From Ruminococcus sp. (GTDB lineage: Bacteria > Bacillota > Clostridia > Oscillospirales > Ruminococcaceae), in NCBI RefSeq assembly GCF_024691275.1, contig NZ_JAILNU010000018.1:1-44682 (forward strand): a DNA stretch of 44,682 nucleotides, read 5' to 3'. Numbering within the stretch: position 1 is the first letter of the stretch; each line of letters starts with the position of its first letter. Of this stretch, positions 42,996-44,682 are shown piece after piece. A program made the translations under genes and the position numbers. Below the pieces are notes generated by a model that ran no database searches, was not told the DNA's origin, and was given only the letters and a program-made list of their open reading frames with translations.

Positions 42996-44682
42996 ATGAA
43001 CAAATTAAACAGGCTGAAATCAGCCATCATCAGCGGCGCTGTCGCTATGACATCACTTGCAGGTCCGATCGCTTCAGTAGCTAACCCCTCTCTCTCAGCT
43101 ACAGCAGCAGATTCCGACAACTATGCAAAACTCCTTCAGTACTCTCTTTATTTCTATGACGCAAATATGTGCGGTAAACTGAACGGTGACTGCGCACTCA
43201 CTTGGAGAGGCGACTGCCATACAAGTGACGATGTTGTAGGTGGTTTCCACGATGCAGGTGACCACGTTTGGTTCGGTCAGCCAGGCGGCTATGCTGCTTC
43301 TACTCTCGGTTGGTCTTACTACGAGTTCAAGGACGCATACGAGGCTACAGGTCAGGGTGCTCACCTCAAAGTTATCACTGACAGATTCGCTAAGTTTATG
43401 CGTGATGCTACTGTTCTCAACGGCAATACAGTTCAGAAGGTCCTCATCGAAAAAGGTAACGGTAATGTAGACCATTCTTACTGGGGCGCTCCTGAAACTC
43501 AGGGAAGCAGAGGCGATATGCTCTGGACAACAGGCGGTGCTGCTAACATCACTGCTGAATATGCAGCAGCTCTCGCAGCTAACTACGTAAACTTCGGCAA
43601 CGAAGAAGACCTCAAGTACGCTAAGGCTCTTTATGAATTCTCAAAGAAGAACACAAACTGCCACAACTCAACATTCTACGACGGACACTGGACTGGTGCA
43701 GACGATGAGATCGACTGGGCAGCAGGCTGGCTCTATCTCGCTACAAAGGACAGCCAGTATCTCAATGAGTTAAAGGGCGCAGGTCAGTCCTACTCCAACC
43801 ACTCATGGGAGAGCGTTCAGCTCGGCGCAGGTATCCTCAAGGGTGAGATCACAGGCGACTGGAGCAGCGCAGGCTTCCTCAACAACTTCAAGGGAAATAA
43901 CTACTGCTTCCTCGCTAACTGGGAATGGGGCAGCGCAAGACAGAACGCTACTGCTCAGCTCTGTACTCTCGTAGCTGCTAAGTATCAGAAGGCTGACGCT
44001 TCATGGGCTAAGGGTCAGATGGAATACCTCACAGGTGACAAGGCTTTCGCTAACGGACAGAAGCACTGTCTCGTTGTCGGCTTTAAGCCCGATTCTTCAA
44101 GAAATCCTCACCACAGAGCTTCATCTCCAAACGTTGACGCAAGCCAGCAGAACGACGGACAGCAGAACAAGTACCTCCTCGTAGGCGCTCTCTGCGGCGG
44201 TCCTGTAGATGCAAACGGTACATATAAGGATATCCGTTCCGACTATCAGGGCAACGAGGTTGCTCTCGACTATAACGCAGGTTTCGTAGGTGCAGCAGCA
44301 GGTCTTTACCACTTCTACAAGACAGGTTCTATTGTATCCCAGATCGAAGGCGTTAGCAAGATCTACAACGACAAGACCAACATTGATCCTCCGATATCAA
44401 GCGGTACAACTACAACACAGAAGACTCCTACTATAACTACTTCTACTACAAAGTATGAGCCATACAACCCACCGGCAGGCGGCGATATCGTCCTCACTCC
44501 TTCAGATATGACTGTTGATACTGAAACAGGAAGCGACGACAAGATCAACAACTACGCTGAGTTCGCTCCACAGGGCGCTAAGTCAGCTACACTTTACCTC
44601 AAGGTAAATTCAAACGACACTGAGGTTTCAGGTGCTTTCGGTACTTGGACAGGCAAGTGGGAACAGGAAGACTTCAAGGGCG
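42996..44682 (+). CDS. secreted GH9 glycoside hydrolase (3' end cut by window)
   Basis: At least 562 residues, open to the window edge with no stop. A signal peptide (about residues 1-38) is followed by a GH9 domain with DCHTSDDVVGGFHDAGDHVW (given in part; catalytic Asp near 86), HHRASSPN, and GNEVALDYNAGFVGA, where Glu about 421 is the probable proton donor. A Thr-rich linker (about 470-490) leads to a further beta-rich module (about 515 onward, ATLYLKVNSNDTEVSG) that could be a carbohydrate-binding domain. Codon use (GCT, CTC, GGC) resembles highly expressed genes. It is separated from the first GH9 gene by a terminator, so the two are probably separate transcripts. A dockerin may lie beyond the edge. 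Confidence 0.93.
   Translation, partial: MNKLNRLKSAIISGAVAMTSLAGPIASVANPSLSATAADSDNYAKLLQYSLYFYDANMCGKLNGDCALTWRGDCHTSDDVVGGFHDAGDHVWFGQPGGYAASTLGWSYYEFKDAYEATGQGAHLKVITDRFAKFMRDATVLNGNTVQKVLIEKGNGNVDHSYWGAPETQGSRGDMLWTTGGAANITAEYAAALAANYVNFGNEEDLKYAKALYEFSKKNTNCHNSTFYDGHWTGADDEIDWAAGWLYLATKDSQYLNELKGAGQSYSNHSWESVQLGAGILKGEITGDWSSAGFLNNFKGNNYCFLANWEWGSARQNATAQLCTLVAAKYQKADASWAKGQMEYLTGDKAFANGQKHCLVVGFKPDSSRNPHHRASSPNVDASQQNDGQQNKYLLVGALCGGPVDANGTYKDIRSDYQGNEVALDYNAGFVGAAAGLYHFYKTGSIVSQIEGVSKIYNDKTNIDPPISSGTTTTQKTPTITTSTTKYEPYNPPAGGDIVLTPSDMTVDTETGSDDKINNYAEFAPQGAKSATLYLKVNSNDTEVSGAFGTWTGKWEQEDFKG

Overview
The window looks like a chromosomal segment of a low-to-mid GC anaerobic Firmicute, most likely a cellulolytic Ruminococcus (Oscillospiraceae). 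Support comes from two tandem secreted GH9 glycoside hydrolases (the first with a C-terminal dockerin), a BspA-type leucine-rich-repeat protein that also ends in a dockerin, poly-threonine linkers in several exported proteins, a ferredoxin-dependent 2-oxoacid oxidoreductase, and a Clostridia-style fatty acid synthesis operon using FabK. The genus is an inference from gene content and was not tested by any search.

Layout. 1-2180 (minus): a zinc-ribbon membrane protein overlapping a TPM-domain protein with a Gly/His/Ser tail. 2455-4892 (plus): citrate synthase and an aldose-1-epimerase-like protein. 4960-8341 (minus): an operon of MinD/ParA-like ATPase, ferredoxin-like delta subunit and the alpha, beta and gamma subunits of a VOR/KOR-type oxidoreductase. 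8515-10171 (minus): an ECF-type sigma factor followed by a single-pass membrane protein, a possible anti-sigma factor. 10342-20226 (minus): a long fatty acid operon, fabH-fabK-(DUF4177-like)-fabG-fabF-accB-(two paralogous membrane proteins)-fabZ-accC-accD-accA-acpP. 20543-26038 (plus, divergent): fabD-aroE-GNAT-small hypothetical-aroK-amidohydrolase-LRR/dockerin protein. 26192-27664: guaB with a consensus promoter. 27820-31699 (minus): a PstS-like binding protein with a small membrane protein, then three consecutive lipoproteins. 31762-33582: typA. 33648-35325 (minus): three small membrane proteins, two of them YcxB-like paralogues. 35487-35851: tRNA-Pro, tRNA-Thr and tRNA-Tyr behind a perfect sigma-A promoter. 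36028-38363 (minus): a small acidic membrane protein, rsmE and a VanY-type carboxypeptidase. 38810-44682 (plus): an orphan sugar-type solute-binding lipoprotein and two GH9 enzymes, the second cut by the window end.

How it fits together. The fab/acc operon and the divergent fabD cover malonyl-CoA formation, priming and all elongation steps apart from any unsaturation step; fabD is co-directional with two shikimate genes. The 20227-20542 region holds facing promoters around an 8-bp inverted repeat and is the most plausible shared control point. The plus-strand end (38.8-44.7 kb) is a polysaccharide-degradation region. I see no CRISPR array, phage, transposase or biosynthetic island. The less explained signals are regulatory or small: paired membrane proteins inside the fatty acid operon, a structured leader in front of the solute-binding gene, a 12-bp inverted repeat overlapping a terminator behind the tRNAs, and a structured non-coding stretch before the first cellulase. 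I did not find a clear new multi-gene system.
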